From the NCBI RefSeq assembly GCF_019175385.1, contig NC_083346.1, forward strand, positions 87,186,543-87,250,542: a DNA stretch of 64,000 nt, in the 5' to 3' direction. Origin of the DNA: Lycium barbarum (Eukaryota; Streptophyta; Magnoliopsida; Solanales; Solanaceae). A model generated the notes under the pieces. It did no database searches. It saw nothing but the letters and a program-made list of their open reading frames with translations, and was not told where the DNA came from. Shown here piece after piece: positions 36,211 to 48,442 of this stretch. Position 1 is the stretch's first letter; each line of letters begins with the position of its first letter. A program made the position numbers and the translations under genes.

Positions 36211-38193
36211 TATACTTACTTTATTTTCACCCGCTTCCCCCCCCCCCCCTTTGGGGTTGTACTTATGCCATATCCATGTCTTTTCTTTATAATCTATAAC
36301 TTGATAATCTTCGTACGAGACCTTAACAAAATCACGAGGCGATAAGAACTCTCGATTATGTAGTACAAAATCTTATCTGATGGCTGGCACTCAAGTAATG
36401 TAATTAATGTAGCAATTTATCCGAAGCCATGTTCCACTTATTACGATCAGTAATTAGCTAGTGCTTATAGTCGTTTCAAATTCTCCATTAGGTAGCACTT
36501 ATATTCTAATGATAAATGTCCCAAACTTTCTTATAACACTATCTTTATCCCAACGAATATCGTCTGTTTCTTCTGATAAATTCACAATACATCAGTTGTT
36601 TCGCAAATCCACAATCCTTGTCCTATACAAAATTTCACTATTCCCGAGGTGAAGTCGCATATATGCAGTACTCTTTTATGCCTCATACTCTTTCTCCCTT
36701 GTAGTATATCAAATGCTAACTTCTAACTTACCCGAAATCATGTCGAATTTGTCTTAGTAGTGGTCTTGTCTTATTATCGTTTCGTCACACTACATCTTTA
36801 AGTCCATAACTATATGTTTCCCCTTTTATTCTATACTCATACTCAATTAATTTTGTCCGCCTTGGGTACTTCCTTTAGTATTTCTTTCATTTCTCCAGTC
36901 TATGTCCATCTTTTATTGCGTGCACGAGGAATCTCATGCTATTCCCGTATCCTTCAGAAAATAGAACTTCTACGTAAGCCCTTTCTCATTTTCAAATCAT
37001 GTTTTGTTTATCTCTTTTTATTTTTATCACACTAGTCATTTCTGGTATTTGTTCTGTCTTGTTGCTCGTCTTTTCCTAGATCATCTTTGGTACTTCACCA
37101 ACAACACATGAAATATATGATCCTAGATAGCCAACAAGTTTAAGTTTTTATTCCACAAATTCCATCTCCAATTAGTCGATGAGAACTGATAAAAATGTTA
37201 CTATAAGGTATTCTCAACCCACCAGCAGAAGAAAACTAGAAGTCCAACAAGCACCACAGAACTTCTTAGTACTTAATTCACATAGTTTATCTCCATATTT
37301 ATTTTTGAGTCATGAGCGAATCATTTAATCCCCAACTGCTTGTCATACGCTTTGTATTCTTCCAATAAGGTGAAACTTAATCGCCGGACATTTTTGTCCT
37401 TCAACATAGGCTTTTTCTAAAGTACAATGTGGTTGGAATGGATTCTGGTCCGTTTAAATGAATTGCGAATTCGCTGCTCATATATGCTTTCTCGAAATAA
37501 AATTTTCCAAATAAGGATGATGCTTCTTACGAATGACATGGAGGGTATCTCTTAAGCTTTAATCCAACGTAGTAAATTTACCCTATCAGTATCGACTTTC
37601 AAGACATATTAAGAACTTATATCTCATTCTTCCTTTTATATTTCAGGAAAAATTTGGGCAGAGGTTCCTCTGTACTTCTTACTATCCCAAAACCTGCACG
37701 CAGGAAATACCAACAATGCCTCACAGGGCCAACATATATACGCATATATCATACCGTATCATAGCCACACAGGGCTAACAATTTCAAGTAAAAGTATAAA
37801 GATGTCGAGATTTACCTCACATGTCCAACTCAAACTGCACCTGTTACACTTTCCTGTTTACCTTACCTTTCATTCTTCCACCATATTTTTCAATCATATG
37901 TCGATATTCTTACCTTATCCAACATGCCCCTTTCGCACCGTTGCTTACCTATGTACCGTGCAGCTTCCAATATCATCACCCACTCTCTTTGGTCGGTACC
38001 GTTCTTCAGCTGAAATTAAGGGTTAGTAGAAAGGAATTTCATTTCCTATGGCTGGGTTCTATCGCACGATCTAAGATCCAAAGAAAGGTAATACCCTAAA
38101 TGTCCTGTAGCCTCCTGTTTATAGATGTGGTGCAAAACACACCAATAAACAAGACTCTACTAGACACGGCCCGTAGACATTCCGATGACAAAC
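36211..38193 (-). other. long non-coding leader of element H
   Basis: About 2 kb lies between the primer binding site and the pol fragment with no minus-strand reading frame and no gag, protease or RT palm. The join to pol is at codons just upstream of DTQKIEA. It contains a 13-C run at 36237-36249. Confidence 0.7.
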
Positions 38194-38206
38194 CGCTCTG
38201 ATACCA
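38194..38206 (-). other. primer binding site of element H
   Basis: Minus strand TGGTATCAGAGCG, a tRNA-iMet match, starting four bases after the LTR end. Confidence 0.9.
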
Positions 38207-38210
38207 CTTC

Positions 38211-41200
38211 TGTCACGACCCAACCCCGTGGGCCGCGACTGGTGCCCTACTTGGACACCCAAACAGACTTACATACCGGATCGTCGTATCCAAGACTTAA
38301 TCAAACTTAACATACAATAATTAAAGCAGATACTGGAAGCAAATATCGTCTTAAGCGGTCGCCCGTACAGAAGTATCATATCAAATCCTGTAGGCTGGCG
38401 GAATAGACATCGCCCAGATATACACACATATACAGACAAATGGGCCGTTTTGGCCATAATAGCAAACGGGACCGCATTAAGACGCAGATCATAATCACAA
38501 CGAACAAACATGACCCACATATATGACTACAGGCCTCTACAAAACATAACAGAAACATATGACGGGACAGGGCCCCGCCGTACCCCAGATAGTCATACAT
38601 ATATATAGAGACATATACCATGAAAGGTCTTTACCAAAAGTATGGGCTCCGAGTCAAAGGAGCACTCCAAAGTAGCAGAATGTATCCTACACTGGCGGGT
38701 CACAAGAACAAACGTCCGTACCTGCGGGCATGAAACGCAGCCCCCGAAGAAAGGGCGTCAGTACGAAATATGTATTGAGTATGTAAAGCTTGGGGTACAG
38801 TAATCCAAATCAGAACTGAATTAAGGAGTATGGAAAGCGGTTACAGAACCAGTATATCAAACCTGTTTTAAAAAAATAAGTAATGCAAATAAAAATCATG
38901 CATAAGGCTCAGGAACGTGGTCGCCACTCCGACGTTGGCGCCACAACACATCATAATCCAGAAGGTTTCAAATCTCCGTACAATCCCCGAACATATCGTA
39001 TCATCATATCATATCACAATATCAGAACATATCATATGTCATATCACAATATAACGCCGTATATAAGAGGAACCCGACCCTATGGCTAGGCCTCGGGAAC
39101 CGTAACACATCATACCCCGAATATAACATAGTGCGCACGATTACAAAACCGGCCCGGGAACCGGCGAACGATGTCATAGTAGTAGGCACGAGCGGAGCAG
39201 TGTAGAAACCATATGCATATAAATACATAAGTTATTTTCAAAACTCGATGAACAAATATATGTACAACATCCGAAGGCTCGGAAATTAGTTTCGGGTCAA
39301 TCGGAGTTAGTATACGAAAGTTACAAACTTTTGAAGTACAGAACTTTCTAAAAGCATGTCAAAAGCTCTTTTCGGAATTTCAAGTGACTTTCATATTAGG
39401 GAAACTTTCAACCATTTCTATGGAGCAAATCAAATGGAGCCTTTAAGATCATATGTATGTATCAAACTATATGTATCCAAACTTTAGCCATATCAAATCT
39501 TTTTCGAACATCATTCGGAAGTATACTAACTAGAATCTTTGGAGCCGAGAATATTTCATAAGTCATACTTGGAAATTTAAGTATCATTCACATTAGAAGA
39601 CTTTCGAACATCAATATGGATCACATATTCATATTAGGAAACTTGCGAATAAAATTATGGATCACATATTCATACTAGGAACCTTGCGGATAACATTATG
39701 GATCACATATTCATACTAGGAAACTTGCGGATAACATTATGGATCAAATCAAATGGGGACTTTAAGACCATATTTTCATATCGAAATATTCATCAAAGGC
39801 TTTAATCTTCTCGTTTTTCTTTCGAACAACATTCGGGACATTACAAATAGAATCTTTGAACATCATAGAATATGTTTCCCGCCATATGGAATAGCCTATG
39901 GAGGTCAAAGATGTTAGCCAACCTAGTGGCTCTAAGAATAGGATTTTCTCTATAAGCATACATATACGTATTGTTTATTCCAAAAGGGATCATGCCAAAA
40001 AGAAGGAACAGTAGGCTTTACATACCTCGATCACTCGCTAATCAATTTCTGAATCAAGTCTCGGGCTCTCCAAGATCTACAATAATATTATCGATTACCA
40101 AATATTAGCTACAAGTACTTAGAATTTTAACTCTAATTCGTATTTGTCTACCGAAATTTCGGCAGCACCTCCCCTGTAAATTCAACATCCCCGAGAATTA
40201 AACTCGTCCAAATTCATCAACAACCATACCAACAATACCAATAACATCAAAAACCAATTTAAAATGCATTCCAACACTAGTAACCTTCCTTTCAACATAA
40301 TTCATCGACATTCAATTCAACTACGAATTTTTCAAGCCAATATCGACACTTACACATTCATTACCAATTCAAGATCATTCAAAAGCATTTCAAGGCATTT
40401 CATACCATTCCACAAAATATACAAAAATCCCACCAAGACTAGAATTCATCTGAAATCTCCAACCTTCGACGCAACATTCACAACACATTTTTCATCTTCC
40501 AATTTCATCAACAACAACCGAAATTTGCACTTTAACAATTCCATTCCCATAATTACATAATCTATAATAACATCACATACTTTCCGACAACAACTTAACA
40601 ACAAATTTTTCATGCCAACTAGAACTAGAATTCTTCCATTTGCATTAAAAGGCCATTTCAACACAATTAACATAATAAATAAAAGTTGATCATTCCTCTC
40701 CATCAACACCCATTTTTGGCCACACACACACATACCCATGATACAAAATTTTCATACTCTACATTCATTCCCACATACTACAACATATATATAAAATTCT
40801 TCCAAGCTAAAAAAAAGTAGAATCCTTACCTTTTCCAAATTCTCCACTTTGTAAAAAAAAGTACTTTCTTGCCTCAAAGTTTATACCACGTTGAAGAGGG
40901 TTCCGGGCTTAGTAGGAATTCAAAAGAGATAAGTTTTGAACCAAATATTTGAGCTCCACAATAATTATTTTTTTTCTTGTAGTGGCCGAATGGCCCTCTA
41001 GTGATGCTCTCAATTTTTCTTTCTCTCTCTTGAAAGTTCTAGAGTAGAACAAATGAGGGGCCTTATGTTTATTTATTGGTCTTGCAAGCATTTTAATTCT
41101 CCACATGGGCTTGGGCCATGGTTGGTTGGTCGGCCACCCCTTTAAAACATTGGACCTCTCTTTCATTTTTTTTCTAGCCCAAATTCATTTATGGGGCTTA

Positions 41201-41386
41201 TTTTGTAATTCCCGAAACAAATTTCTAAAATTCCCCATTTTGCCCTTGACCTTCCTCCATATTCCCACGTCAACATTTTTCATAAACAACATATATATAT
41301 TAAGCAAAATCAAAATATGGCCTTATTTCTTACAAGTCAAAATTATTTCGAATTTTTTCGAATATGCAAAAATACGGGATGTAACA
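38211..41386 (-). repeat. LTR H2 (middle LTR)
   Basis: 3176 bp, same ends as H1. It has a PBS on its left and a PPT/internal 3' end on its right, so it serves as 5' LTR for one unit and 3' LTR for the next. From about 40861 rightwards it matches H1 without a visible difference; to the left it differs at scattered sites and small indels. Confidence 0.92.
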
Positions 41387-42111
41387 TCCTCCCCCCCTTT
41401 AGAACATTCGTCCTCGAATGTTAGACTAGCCTTATAGATCTTACAAGTATTTTGGAGGAGGTTCTTTATATGGACAGCACATATATATCATTCATTAATC
41501 AACATAACCAATTACGGAATTTAGATTACCTGAAAGCATAGGAAACAAGTGAGGGTACTTCTTCTTCATCTCGTCCTCCGCTTCCCAGGTCATTTCTTCT
41601 CTATTATTGTTTCGCCACAAGACCTAAACAGAGGGTACATCTTTGGTGCATAGTCTCCTCACCTGACGATCCAGAATAGCTACAGGCTGTTCTTCATAGG
41701 ACAACTCCTCCGTTACCTGAATATCTTCTATGGAGAATACTCTGGAAGGATCACCAATACATTTACGGAGCATTGACACTTGAAATACCGGATGTACTGC
41801 CTCCAGATCGGATGGTAAGTCTACCTCGTAGGCGACCTCGCCTATCTTCCGAATAATCTGATAAGGCCCAATATATCGCGGACTGAGCTTTCTTTTTCTG
41901 CCGAATCTCATTACGCCTTTCATAGGCGACACTTTCAAAAATACCCAGTCACCGATCTGAAATTCTAACGGTCGACGTCGTTTATCTGCATATGATTTCT
42001 GTCGACTCTGAGCTGCTAATAACCGTTCCCGAATAAGTTTTACCTTATCGACTGCTTGCTGGATCATATCTGACCCGATCAAATTTGTTTCACCCACATC
42101 GAACCAACCAA
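41387..42111 (-). pseudogene. pol: second copy of H integrase C-terminus (fragment)
   Basis: Duplicate of 33897-34621, including the PPT and hairpin. The protein is identical to the first copy over 157 residues (DMIQQAVDKVKL to CTKDVPSV). It is cut at GWFD and fused directly to LTR H3 at GAACCAACCAACCATGAC. The rest of this unit's internal region is deleted. Confidence 0.92.
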
Positions 42112-42749
42112 CCATGACACAAAATTTTCATTCCCACATACTACAACATATATATAAAATTCTTCCAAGCTAAAAAAAAAGTAGAATCCTTACCTTTTCC
42201 AAATTCTCCACTTTGTAAAAAAAGTACTTTCTTGCCTCAAAGTTTATACCACGTTGAAGAGGGTTCCGGGCTTAGTAGGAATTCAAAAGAGATAAGTTTT
42301 GAACCAAATATTTGAGCTCCACAATAATTTTTTTTTTTCTTGTAGTGGCCAAATGGCCCTCTAGTGATGCTCTCAATTTATCTTTCTCTCTCTTGAAAGT
42401 TCTAGAGTAGAACAAATGAGGGGCCTTATGTTTATTTATTGGTCTTGCAAGCATTTTAATTCTCCACATGGGCTTGGGCCATGGTTGGTTGGCCGGCCAC
42501 CCCTTTAAAACATTGGGCCTCTCTTTCATTTTTTTTCTAGCCCAAATTCATTTATGGGGCTTATTTTGTAATTCCCGAAACAAATTTTTAAAATTCCCCA
42601 TTTTACCCTTGACCTTCCTCCATATTCCCACGTCAACATTTTTCATAAACAACATCTATATATTAAGCAAAATCAAAATATGGCCTTATTTCTTACAAGT
42701 CAAAATTATTTTGAATTTTTCCGAATATGCAAAAATACGGGATGTAACA
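42112..42749 (-). repeat. LTR H3 (truncated 5' LTR of the array)
   Basis: Keeps the outer start (TGTTACATCCCG on the minus strand) and ~638 bp, and lacks its inner part. It differs from H1 and H2 at several sites (GGCCGGCC for GGTCGGCC, TTGGGCC for TTGGACC). Confidence 0.88.
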
Positions 42750-42949
42750 TTATTTTTTAGGTATCAGGGGTGGACTCGGTCAACGGGATCCTGATGGGAA
42801 TTTCGAGGCCACGAGTGCGTTCGTAGTGTGTTTTTATTTATGTCTACATATCTGATTTGTGAGCTGATGATCTCAGGTCATAGTCTAGATTTTAGGCTGA
42901 ATTGTGAAACTTGGTTTTGGGATTTGGTGTCTAGTGTCCACTATGACTA

Positions 42950-43090
42950 CACCAGAACCGCTATAGCGGCACCGCTGTGGCATTGCGATGGCTGCAAAAG
43001 CGGCAAAGTAGGAAACTGGACGACCGCCATAGCGGTCTGAGAATCCGCTGTAGCAAAACTACCGTAATGGTCCCGATGCCGCAGAAGCGG
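42950..43090. repeat. GC-rich palindrome block in LTR of G
   Basis: Clustered ACCGCTATAGCGGCACCGCT, GCCATAGCGGT and CCGCAGAAGCGG. Counterparts: 59060-59165 in the 3' LTR, 19560-19700 in D, 6870-7010 in the E stub. Confidence 0.7.
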
Positions 43091-44528
43091 TGATGATTGG
43101 ATCTGTGTCTTAAAAGTGATTAAAAACCCCAACCTCCTGTCTTTATTTCATATTTATATGTTGAGGATTAGTAGGCGAATTTTAGAGGGTTTTGGCTTTT
43201 CTTCGCAAAGGTAACTTCCTTGGTCTTAGAATCATCCACTTACTTCCTTTAATCATTAATCTAAGGATAGAATCCATAGAATCTAGAGGAATCAACTTGG
43301 GTTTTCATGAAAGTTCATAAAAATAGTTTAGACCCTCTAAGTTGATTATGTTGATGAAAATTAGTTGGGTTATTATAGAATTTAATATATCCAATGTTGC
43401 TAACTGTTATCTTCCATTATTAGAGGTCAATTCTTGAATTGGGAAGCTAGGGTTCATACCCAAATTTGGGGGTTTTGCCTAGAACCCGAATTTAAGTGAT
43501 TTGTTAGTTCTCCTAGCTTATAATTGATTGGAATTGATCACCTAGAATATTAATTTCATGTTGGGACCTATAGATTTCTAATTTCATCTTTCTAGTTCAT
43601 AAACCCCATTCCATAGGTTGGGATTTGAGTCTTGAATAGAAGTAAGGTTTGATTGATGTTTTTCTTGTTTCTAATTGCATATTTATGATATGATTCGACT
43701 TCCATTATCACAAGACTCAAATGAGAGGAAAGACTAAGGTGTGATTGTTGGAAACTTTGTTGTTCGGCCTTCCAGGTAGGTTATGGTTTACCCTATAGTA
43801 AGACTTCGATTAGCGAAGCATATATTTAGACGATATTATCAGAGAATGCACGTAAACCTTCGGGTATGAAGTTGGGTTGGATATTGTCTTAGGTTGGGCC
43901 TTATTGTATGATTTGGGGGCTAGCCGACCCATTATGTTGTGACTTATCATGTTCTATTTATTGTTGGCTCGTTGCCACATGATGTAGTAGATATAGGTGA
44001 CAAGCGATATATCTAGATGATGATACATTAGCACCTTACTTATTGATGTTGAGACGAGGATTGAGACTCTATTGTGGCTTATTGTGTAGCCTTTTATTGA
44101 TATTGTTGGTGTGCCCAAGTGTGGTACTGTTTGAGATTGATTTGATTATTGATGTTGCACTTATTCTTTGCACGCATTCTGATCCTTCATGATATATTGT
44201 TCATACATTGATGATATACAAGGAAACATTGTTATGAGCTGGGCTCAGTTGGATGAGAGTGACGTGCGGACCGATGTCTGATGTTATCCCGGAATCGAGG
44301 TATGAATGCTGGTAGCGATTGCCGAGGTCTTTGCTGAAAATACAAGGGTACATGAACTTTGCGGGTCCCCCATGGGTTGTGCTGTGGAGATGTGATGTTC
44401 CATCATCGGAGTACATGTGTACGTTGCATATGCATTCCATTCACACTTCATACATTATTGCATTGCATTGTATCATTTGGCTTCCTGTGATATTCCTGTG
44501 ATTTATTGTGATACCATTGCCTTATACA

Positions 44529-44735
44529 GATTCGGTGTTGATATACTGAGACCTGGTACATTTGGGCTTAGACCTGTGGTAGGTATTGTGATGTATAGAT
44601 TCAGTGTTGATATACTGAGACCTGGTACATTTGGGATTAGACTTATGGTAGGTATTATGATATATAGATTTGGCAATGATATACTGAGACTTGGCCCCAT
44701 TGGGCGTTATATGCGTGACATGTATTGTGATTGAT
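44529..44735. repeat. 69-bp tandem repeat, three copies
   Basis: GATTCGGTGTTGATATACTG starts recur at 44529, 44598 and 44667. 69 is a multiple of three, so a reading frame passes through. The same array is in the 3' LTR at 61731. Confidence 0.85.
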
Positions 44736-45189
44736 GGATTCGGATTAGATAAATTGAGACTTGACACAGTTGGGTTTAGATGTTATAACATAGTTGATGC
44801 CTTGTACTTGGTCACTGTTTCATGAAAGACTTATATTTTGTTGATTTACCAATTTATCTTACTTTATTGTCTTGGTATATATTAGCTAATCTTAGTCGGC
44901 CTATCATGTCTACCAGTACGCAATGTGTGTACTGAACTGCACTTGTTGCATTCGTTTATGAATGCAGAGTATTAGGTGGGATCGGTGTCAACCCCTCATG
45001 GCTAAGAGTTCGAGGCTACTGATTTGAGTCTTTTAGGGTGAGCATGTGGACGCTTCGCCACCCAAAGACTCTTCTTCCTTTATGTCTTACTTGTTTATTT
45101 TGAGACATTATTGAGACTATTGATGTATTATTATTACTTCCGGGCTTATAGATTTTAGTTCGATGTTTTTATATGACCAGACCAGATAC

Positions 45190-45295
45190 TGCGGTGGTTT
45201 TTGATTACTTCTGCATTTGTTATATATTCATATGACAGATAATGCGGTGGTTTTTGATTACTTCTGCAATTGTTATATATTCATATGACAAACTT
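45190..45295. repeat. 53-bp tandem duplication in 5' LTR of G only
   Basis: TGCGGTGGTTTTTGATTACT at 45190 and 45243; the 3' LTR has one copy near 62392. Confidence 0.9.
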
Positions 45296-45416
45296 TGTTA
45301 CTTTATCTTCTTCCACTATTAATACAGTTTTTGTGAGTGTTGTGTTAAGGGTTCTCCTACCGAGGTGGGATAGGTAGGTAGGTGCCCGCGCGACCTTGTA
45401 AAATTGGGTCGTGACA

Positions 45417-47498
45417 AGTTAGTATCAGAGCCCTAGGTTAACAGGTCTATAATACAAGAGTGTTTCTAGTAGAGTCTTGTAGATCGGTAAGATGAGCTTT
45501 GTACTTATCTGCGAGAGGCTATAGGACATTTAAAAAACTTCACTTTCTTTCATTCTCTCGTGCGACGTTATTCAAATTGGTATCTAGTCGATTCCAATTG
45601 GTATCTGAACTTTCTTATCTTAATCATCCTTGGAAGATGGAAATCCGTCTTTCAATTCTGATGCGAATGTTTGATCTATAACGTGTTGTGGTATGGTACG
45701 AGATGTGTTATTCCAATTCAGACACGTAATCAAGTTCAGTCTCTAGCTATGGCATAAGGATTCGATTGTGTGGAGTCGCAATTAGACTCGTTATTATGGG
45801 AGTTCGTGCGAAATGGGAAAGATAGTTCAGAGGGTTACATGATCTCCATGTTTCAGCGTTGGGTTGATCAAAGGTGAAAAAGTGCATTCATGGCTCAACC
45901 ATAGTGATTGCTCGATAATATGATCGGTTCGGGAAAACCTTCAGCTTCGTCAAGGCCATATGATGGTGTTCGTGACACTGGTGTACCAATGACGGGTCGA
46001 CCCAGTAGCAGTAGAGTATTAGACGTTGGTATGTGAGAAAGAGTGTAAGTTCGGTGGTGACCATCGAATTCGGACAAACGTATTGTGGTCGTGGATAATA
46101 AAGAAAAGAAGTTGGCAATAAGGAAATGAAGGAATCTTCTTTGAAAAGCGTGTAGCGAAGTAGACTTCTTAGAATATATTGGATAAGGGTACTTTTCGTG
46201 ATATTGGGGAAGGAAAATTGGGATCTGACATGGTTGCCAAGATAAGGTTGCAATTGATGTGAGGGCAAATTTAGTGTTCGGTTGTGAAAGGTAAAAGGGA
46301 GGGGGGGTCAGCATGACAGAATGGTACCGATGGAGGTGGTCTTCTGAGTTATGGTGATTATGGAGTATTGAATCTTGTGGGAATAATTAGGAATGGTTTG
46401 GTAACGGTCGTACTTACAGGTTCGCATGATATCTTGGGGATATGTTACTAAAAGTCATTCTTGATATAAGCTCGTGGACTACTCTGTTATTAAGCAAATG
46501 ATATGGTCACATCGTTTGATCGGTAAATTTGACTGGGTTGTAGGCTTCTGAGGAGCTAGTAATCGACTGATAGAAATGACTTCAATTATGGGCGAATGCG
46601 ACGAGTTAAGGACTTAAGGAGTTACTGGTTGTTCACTGGGATTTGAGGAGAAATATGGATATTGTTTTATGGTTCGTTTAGCTTAGATGGATGATTATTT
46701 TACAGGATCGAGTGGATTTGAACGTTCGTTGGTTGATAGTGGTAAAAGTGATTTGAAATGGAATACGGGAACTGAAGGATTACAATGAGGCATCTTGTTA
46801 TCGGGTTCATGAGATTAAGGTGAGGTAATATGGGTACTTGAGTCGTGTTTGGATTACGGGGGAATTATATCATGACGTACAGTAAAAGGGTGACCGATGA
46901 GGTTGATCTGTGTCTACTCGGTTAAGGGCAAAAAGAAAATCGTGGAAACAAGAGTTAGCGATGTGAGAGCTTGGTTGCGATTGTACCGTGTAGAGTGGAC
47001 TTGAGAGTTTATGGATGACTTGTTATATTCGGTTATGTCATAGACTAATAGAGGTTAGTGGTGGACTAAGGTTGGGAACCTTATATTCGTGGTGTAAAAT
47101 TATCTAGAACCTGCTACGACTCGTGTCATTACTCGGCCTATGTGGTGTTAGAAGAGGGATTGGAGTGCGAGTGGTTAGAGGTGTTCAGATTCGATAATTG
47201 AGGTAAGAGGTGATTCTTCGAGGACTAGTAACGTTAAGGATTTGAATAAGGGATTATTGAACATGGATACTTGAAATGGTAGATCAATTATGGGTTAACT
47301 GAGTTGAGTTCAGGATAACATTTTTGAAATTGAGCAAGGCAATTCGGGAAAGGACGCTTCAGTCAGATACATAAGGATATTAGTGAGACTGTTTGGGTGA
47401 TACGCTGGATTTAGAGAGTGTTCAATTTAGAGCTGTAAGCGTTAAGAAAACTCTAATTCGCAGAGTGTGTGGTATGATCCTCTCTCCCCGATTGATTC
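45417..47498 (+). other. internal region of G, 5' part, with PBS
   Basis: The PBS TAGTATCAGAGCC (45420-45432) is one base from the tRNA-iMet form and lies right after the LTR. The rest is decayed leader/gag region with no open frame on the plus strand; minus-strand ORFs (45888-46314) look accidental. Ends at GATTC (47494-47498), the target duplication of N. Confidence 0.8.
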
Positions 47499-47971
47499 TG
47501 TTACACCCTGTACTTTTAGAGAAGCACTTATCAAATTCTAACGTAAGTATGTTGAGCAATGGCTAAGTAAAACAACTTGGGAATATAAGGAGCGGAGTAT
47601 TATTGAGTATATTCTAGAAATAAAGGATGCACATAAGGAATACCGGGTCCTATAAGGAAACAGGTTGAATGACAAAGAGCCAACATGGGGAAAGAATATT
47701 TTCTAGCATATGATGAGTTTTGAAGTAAAACAAAAGCCTAAATTGAAGTTCATGAAGTCTAGTTTCCGACGCAACAAACCGCTCGTCGATACGGCATCGA
47801 AGTAAAGAGTAATGGATGATACAAATTTGGCTGGCAGGCCAGAGATTTGGCCATCGCGAACGCGCCACCCTAGGCATGAATACGCAGAAGGGACTCAGAT
47901 AACCCATCGCGAACGCGCCACTTCCAGCGCGAAGGGTTAATTCCTAGGTCGGTGGAACCGACTTTGGCAAG

Positions 47972-47980
47972 TATAAAAGG
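47972..47980 (+). promoter_or_regulatory. upstream TATA box in N LTR1
   Basis: TATAAAAGG about 40 bases downstream of the CGCGAACGCG block; copy in LTR2 at 54681-54689. Confidence 0.55.
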
Positions 47981-48408
47981 ACCCTTTGGGTCATTTCCCA
48001 GCTCTAGACCCTTCCACAACATACATGCATGTTCCTACAAGTCCAAATGCCAATTTTGGTCATAAAGTGTTGAGGTTAGCCATCAACGAGGCTCGGGAAG
48101 CGTATAGGGTTTTGTAGTTCTTGTTCTAAACATCAAATCTTGATCGGATGAAGGAATCTATCAAAGATAAACAAGATTTCAAGTTCTTCCAACCTTGATT
48201 GAGGTAAGAATACTCTTTACTATTGATATTATGAATCGTATTATGGAGATTTAGTTGATAAAGCTTCGTAAAAGTCAATTGATTGGTTGAGAAATTGAAT
48301 AAACATCATGTGGGATGTTTTATTAAGTATGTTGGTATGGATGATGATGTTGTTGATGTCAATGTTTCTATTGTTATTGTTTTGCTGGTACTGTGATTTC
48401 GGGCTAGG

Positions 48409-48442
48409 GATATAAACAGGGGAGATGCTGCTCGAATTTAGG
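48409..48442 (+). promoter_or_regulatory. LTR core promoter (N LTR1)
   Basis: GGATATAAACAGGGGAGATG then CTGCTCGAATTTAGG; counterpart in LTR2 at 55130-55160 (ATATAAACAGGG...TTGCCCGAATTTC). Confidence 0.6.

Larger units (their letters stand above)
30723..42749 (-). mobile_element. element H: three-LTR tandem gypsy array, minus strand
   Basis: Order along the plus strand: LTR H1 (30723-33896), internal (33897-38210), LTR H2 (38211-41386), partial internal (41387-42111), partial LTR H3 (42112-42749). The whole array is bracketed by TTATT (30718-30722, 42750-42754), so it arose from one insertion. The block 33371-34621 matches 40861-42111 with no difference that I could see, whereas the rest of H1 and H2 differs at scattered sites. 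Confidence 0.92.
42755..45416 (+). repeat. 5' LTR of G, second segment
   Basis: Runs from AGGTATCAGGGGTGGACTCG to AAATTGGGTCGTGACA. It holds the GC-palindrome block (42950-43090), a 69-bp tandem repeat, a 53-bp duplication absent from the 3' LTR, and the empty site of the hAT element (ATGATTGGATCTGTGTCTT near 43095). Confidence 0.92.

Noticed and set aside
44417..44734. 105-codon frame
   Set aside because: Arises from the 69-bp tandem repeat in the LTR of G; the same happens at 61565-61969.
45888..46314. two minus-strand frames of 126 and 139 codons
   Set aside because: Overlapping, proline/threonine-rich, antisense to the leader of G, with no recognisable motif.
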